From positions 1 to 8,567 of the forward strand of contig JBMNRY010000082.1 in NCBI GenBank assembly GCA_050944915.1: 8,567 nt of DNA, in the 5' to 3' direction. This DNA comes from JBMNRY01 sp050944915 (GTDB lineage: Bacteria > Bacillota > Limnochordia > JAAZLZ01). Numbering within the stretch: the stretch's first letter is position 1; each line of letters starts with the position of its first letter. The notes below the pieces were generated by a model. The model was given only the letters and a program-made list of their open reading frames with translations, did not search any database and was not told the origin of the DNA. Positions 6,134 through 8,567 of this stretch are shown piece by piece. The translations under genes were made by a program, and so were the position numbers.

Positions 6134-7795
6134 ATGGACGGGATAATGCTGGCCGCCTTGCGGAGTGAGCTAGAAGAAAAACTACTAGGAGCCCGGATAC
6201 ATAAAATCTATCAACATCCAGGAGGGGAAATCTATCTCCACTTTCGCCGCCCGGGGGAAAGCTACCAACTTTTACTAGCCCCTAATCCCCAAGATCCGCG
6301 GGCTTATCTGACGGAAGAGGTGAAAGAAAACCCGGCCACACCCCCGGCCTTTTGTATGCTGTTGCGCAAATACCTGGAGACCAGGCGTCTTCTGGCTGTG
6401 GAACAACCGGGACTGGAGCGGGTTTTGGAACTCAGCTTTGAATCCTCCTCTGCCGACAAGGGTCTAGTCGATCCCCGCCTGATCCTGGAGATCATGGGTC
6501 GATACAGTAATCTCATCCTCATCGATGATGGGACCCGGCAGATCCTGGGTGCCTGGAAAAATATTGACAGCCAGATGAGTCGGTACCGGCAGATCGCGCC
6601 CGGCCTGCCCTATTTACCTCCACCGGCCCAGGGCAAGATCGATCTCAGCCGCCAGAGCTTACCCCCCTTAGACATTCCCTTGGAGAAGGATGCCTTCATT
6701 GCCCACCTGGCCGGCGTGGGACCCCATACGGCAAGGGAACTGGCCTATCGAGCCCGAAGCCAAGGGTTAATGCCTACCCTCCAGGAATTACAGGATATGC
6801 TAAGAACTAAGGCCTTCTGCCCTTCCGTAGGCTGGGAGGGGGAACAACCGGTGGCTATCAGCGCCATGGCCATCACCTACCGACCAAGCCGCACTTATCC
6901 TGGCCCCAGCGCAGCCTTAGCCGCCTATTACCAACAACGGTTGCACCAAAGGGAACTGGGAGATATCAGGACCCAACTGACCCGAATAGTGAAAAATCGG
7001 ATCGATAAGGAAAGAAACAAGCTGGCCAAACAGGAAGCTGCTTTAGCCCAAGCCCAGCGGGCTGATGAGCATAAACTACGGGGAGAGCTGATCATGACCC
7101 ATCTCCATTTAATCGAAAAGGGTCAAGATCAAGTGACCGTCAACAATTATTACGCCGACAACGAGCCTTTGACCATCCCCTTAGATCCCCGCTACGATGG
7201 AGTCCAAAATGCCCAACTCTATTTTCGCCGTTACCGCAAGGGAAAAAAGGGACAAGCAGCGACCCACCGCCAAATCGAGGGAACGAGAGGTGCTTTAGCC
7301 CATTGGGAAGGGCTGCTGGAAACTATCGAGGAGGGAGACTTAGAGCAACTCAAAGGACTACAAGAAACCTTGACCAAGGGTGATGGGGCGCCCCGCCGTC
7401 AGCTCCCCCAAGGGAGCCGACCTCGCCAGTTCATCTCCCAAGAGGGCCAACTCCTGTTGGTGGGACGAAACAGCCGCCAAAACGAAGCTCTTCTGCGGCG
7501 GGCCCATAGTGAGGATTTCTGGTTGCATACCAAGGATATCCCCGGCTCCCATGTGATCATCCCCTGTCAAGGGAGGCCTGTCTCCCAGGAGACTTTAGAG
7601 GAGGCTGCCCGCCTCGCGGCTTACTATAGTGCAGCTCGGGAGTCGACCAAGGTGCCGGTGGATTATACCAGGGTTAAACACGTACGGAAAATCCCGGGGG
7701 CGGCCCCGGGAATGGTGAGTTACGAAGGACATAAAACCCTCTATGTTAGCCCCCGGCCTGACCTGCTACCCAAGGAAAAAAGAGACAGGAAATGA
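6134..7795 (+). CDS. rqcH: RqcH, NFACT-family ribosome quality-control factor (formerly FbpA-like)
   Basis: Rqc2/NEMF homologue that binds stalled 50S subunits carrying peptidyl-tRNA and recruits Ala-tRNA to add C-terminal alanine tails, marking stalled peptides for degradation. 553 residues, close to the usual 560-580. NFACT-N spans about 1-180, opening with MDGIMLAAL, with PPAFCMLLRKYLE (70-82) and EIMGRYSNLILID (119-131). A helix-hairpin-helix lies at 188-207 (LAGVGPHTARELA). Coiled-coil segments rich in Lys, Glu, Gln and Arg run at about 262-318 and 375-415. NFACT-R occupies about 430-540, with DFWLHTKDIPGSHVII (461-476) and VKHVRKIPGAAPGMV (514-528). The tRNA-binding Asp-Arg pair (D97-R98 in Bacillus subtilis RqcH) appears here as E95-R96. 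The start is ATG 6134, preceded by AAGGGAGGT 10 nt upstream and by its own promoter. It is divergent from the B12 operon and corresponds to yloA by synteny. Confidence 0.95.
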   Translation: MDGIMLAALRSELEEKLLGARIHKIYQHPGGEIYLHFRRPGESYQLLLAPNPQDPRAYLTEEVKENPATPPAFCMLLRKYLETRRLLAVEQPGLERVLELSFESSSADKGLVDPRLILEIMGRYSNLILIDDGTRQILGAWKNIDSQMSRYRQIAPGLPYLPPPAQGKIDLSRQSLPPLDIPLEKDAFIAHLAGVGPHTARELAYRARSQGLMPTLQELQDMLRTKAFCPSVGWEGEQPVAISAMAITYRPSRTYPGPSAALAAYYQQRLHQRELGDIRTQLTRIVKNRIDKERNKLAKQEAALAQAQRADEHKLRGELIMTHLHLIEKGQDQVTVNNYYADNEPLTIPLDPRYDGVQNAQLYFRRYRKGKKGQAATHRQIEGTRGALAHWEGLLETIEEGDLEQLKGLQETLTKGDGAPRRQLPQGSRPRQFISQEGQLLLVGRNSRQNEALLRRAHSEDFWLHTKDIPGSHVIIPCQGRPVSQETLEEAARLAAYYSAARESTKVPVDYTRVKHVRKIPGAAPGMVSYEGHKTLYVSPRPDLLPKEKRDRK

Positions 7796-7890
7796 GCGGA
7801 GCCCGAGGCTCAGCACCCATCCCCTGTCGACCTACCGTATCCCGTAGCCCAGAAAACTGGCAGAGGGCCAAATCCTTGAATTGTCATTAC

Positions 7891-7910
7891 TCCCCAGGCA
7901 TTCCTGGGGA
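7891..7910 (+). terminator. Hairpin downstream of rqcH, possible terminator
   Basis: TCCCCAGG and CCTGGGGA form a perfect 8-bp stem with a CATT loop, 95 nt after the rqcH stop. The following TTTATGTTCT is only partly T-rich, so termination may be inefficient. The symmetry would also fold in the opposite transcript from purD, but there it lacks a T-run. Confidence 0.45.
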
Positions 7911-7934
7911 TTTATGTTCTGATTCGCCCCCCGG

Positions 7935-7967
7935 AGCCCTTTTCCTCCTGGGAGGGCTACATTTTTT
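7935..7967 (+). terminator. Intrinsic terminator of rqcH
   Basis: AGCCCT (7935-7940) pairs with AGGGCT (7953-7958); the loop can fold further (CCTC/GAGG). Three bases later comes a run of six T (7962-7967). This is a good plus-strand terminator shape. It is the second hairpin of the 181-bp convergent spacer between rqcH and purD, which holds no convincing gene: the ORF starting at the ATGA overlap at 7792 lacks family features and runs across both hairpins. Confidence 0.65.
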
Positions 7968-7976
7968 CCGAAAACC

Positions 7977-8567
7977 TTACAAAGCCCGCCACCCGATGTC
8001 CCGCCGGTAGTAACAACCGGGGAAAGAAATCTCTCTACAGGCGGCATAGGCCCGCTCTTGGGCCTGGGCCAAATCATCCCCCAAAGCCGTGACCCCGAGT
8101 ACCCGGCCTCCGTCGGTGACCAACTGGCCCCCTTGGTAAGCCGTTCCCGCGTGGAACAGATAGATATCATCATCTAAAGAACCGATAGTGATGGGTTCTC
8201 CCACCTTGTAATCGCCGGGATAACCCTGGGAAGCCAGGACTACACATAGGGCACTACGGGGATCCCACTGAAGCTCCAGATCTCCTAAATCACCCTTGGC
8301 GCACCCTTCGAGGACGGGATAGAGATCACTTTTCAGCCTGGGTAGGATCACCTGGGTTTCGGGATCGCCGAAACGACAGTTGAACTCCACCACCCGGGGC
8401 CCGTCAGCATTTAGCATCAAACCTACATAGAGGACTCCCTGATAGGGACGTCCTTCTCTAGCCATGCCCTCGATAGTGGGACGGACTATGGTCTCCATGA
8501 CCTTCTCCTCCAACGAAGGCGTAAGGACCCGGGTGGGACTGTAAGCCCCCATCCCTCCCGTGTTGGG
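7977..8567 (-). CDS. purD: Phosphoribosylamine-glycine ligase, C-terminal half, 5' end off the window
   Basis: Glycinamide ribonucleotide synthetase, the second step of de novo purine synthesis: phosphoribosylamine, glycine and ATP give GAR. The visible 196 residues begin in PNTGGMGAYSP, continue through YQGVLYVGLMLN, and hold the family signature EFNCRFGDPETQ (around 8385-8352), where the Glu and Asn of E-F-N are the ATP-grasp metal ligands. The remainder is the C-terminal domain that closes over the active site (VVLASQGYPGDY, FHAGTA, GGRVLGVTALGDDL, AYAA). About 225 N-terminal residues of the roughly 420 are outside the right edge. The reading frame is intact up to the TAA at 7979-7977 and continues past 8552 to the edge, so the ATG there is internal. 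It converges on rqcH. It presumably ends a pur operon, with nothing downstream of it on the same strand in the spacer. Confidence 0.97.
   Translation of the reverse strand, partial: PNTGGMGAYSPTRVLTPSLEEKVMETIVRPTIEGMAREGRPYQGVLYVGLMLNADGPRVVEFNCRFGDPETQVILPRLKSDLYPVLEGCAKGDLGDLELQWDPRSALCVVLASQGYPGDYKVGEPITIGSLDDDIYLFHAGTAYQGGQLVTDGGRVLGVTALGDDLAQAQERAYAACREISFPGCYYRRDIGWRAL

Noticed and set aside
6001..6135. N-terminal extension of the B12/mutase-like protein to 6135
   Set aside because: It crosses both divergent promoters, its sequence is unlike the family, and ATG 6000 has its own ribosome binding site.
7792..8010. Small plus-strand ORF overlapping the rqcH stop by ATGA
   Set aside because: It spans two terminator-like hairpins and the end of purD, has no recognisable domain, and its only coding-like feature is the stop/start overlap.
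8356..8374. 7-bp inverted repeat GTTTCGG/CCGAAAC in purD
   Set aside because: It lies in the codons of the conserved RFGDPE signature, and arms of this length are expected by chance in a window of this size.

Overview
The window reads as a chromosomal segment of a Gram-positive bacterium of the Firmicutes (Bacillota) type. The evidence is strong purine-rich ribosome binding sites, consensus sigma-A promoters with 17-bp spacers, a TTG and a GTG start codon each backed by a good Shine-Dalgarno, and a core gene set (rqcH, a P2A calcium ATPase, yicC) in the same relative order as yloA-yloB-yloC of Bacillus subtilis. Base composition is moderately GC-rich by eye (not counted). A B12-dependent enzyme homologue suggests an anaerobic clostridial or deep-branching lineage, but the genus cannot be named from this sequence. 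No mobile element, phage gene, CRISPR array or RNA gene was seen.

Layout from left to right: (1) 1-749, minus strand: yicC endoribonuclease, cut by the left edge, with its own promoter at 780-808. (2) 850-3564, minus: calcium-type P-type ATPase. (3) 3621-4355, minus: exported TPR-repeat protein. (4) 4360-6000, minus: cobalamin-binding domain fused to a glutamate-mutase-like barrel. (5) 6001-6133: divergent promoter region. (6) 6134-7795, plus: RqcH/NFACT ribosome quality-control protein. (7) 7796-7976: convergent spacer with two hairpins. (8) 7977-8567, minus: C-terminal half of purD, cut by the right edge.

The three genes at 6000-850 probably form one operon, mutase-like protein > TPR protein > ATPase. 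The first two are coupled by a 4-nt gap with the ribosome binding site inside the stop region, and the third follows after 56 bp. No convincing terminator precedes yicC, so readthrough into yicC is possible besides its own promoter. The B12 protein and TPR protein look like an insertion between the yloA-like and yloB-like genes.

The least understood and most interesting part is the B12/barrel fusion protein with its tightly coupled exported TPR partner. By eye, the barrel follows the order of glutamate mutase E-subunit landmarks but lacks several of its substrate-contacting residues, which suggests an uncharacterised B12-dependent isomerase or a non-catalytic relative. The remaining genes are well-known housekeeping families.
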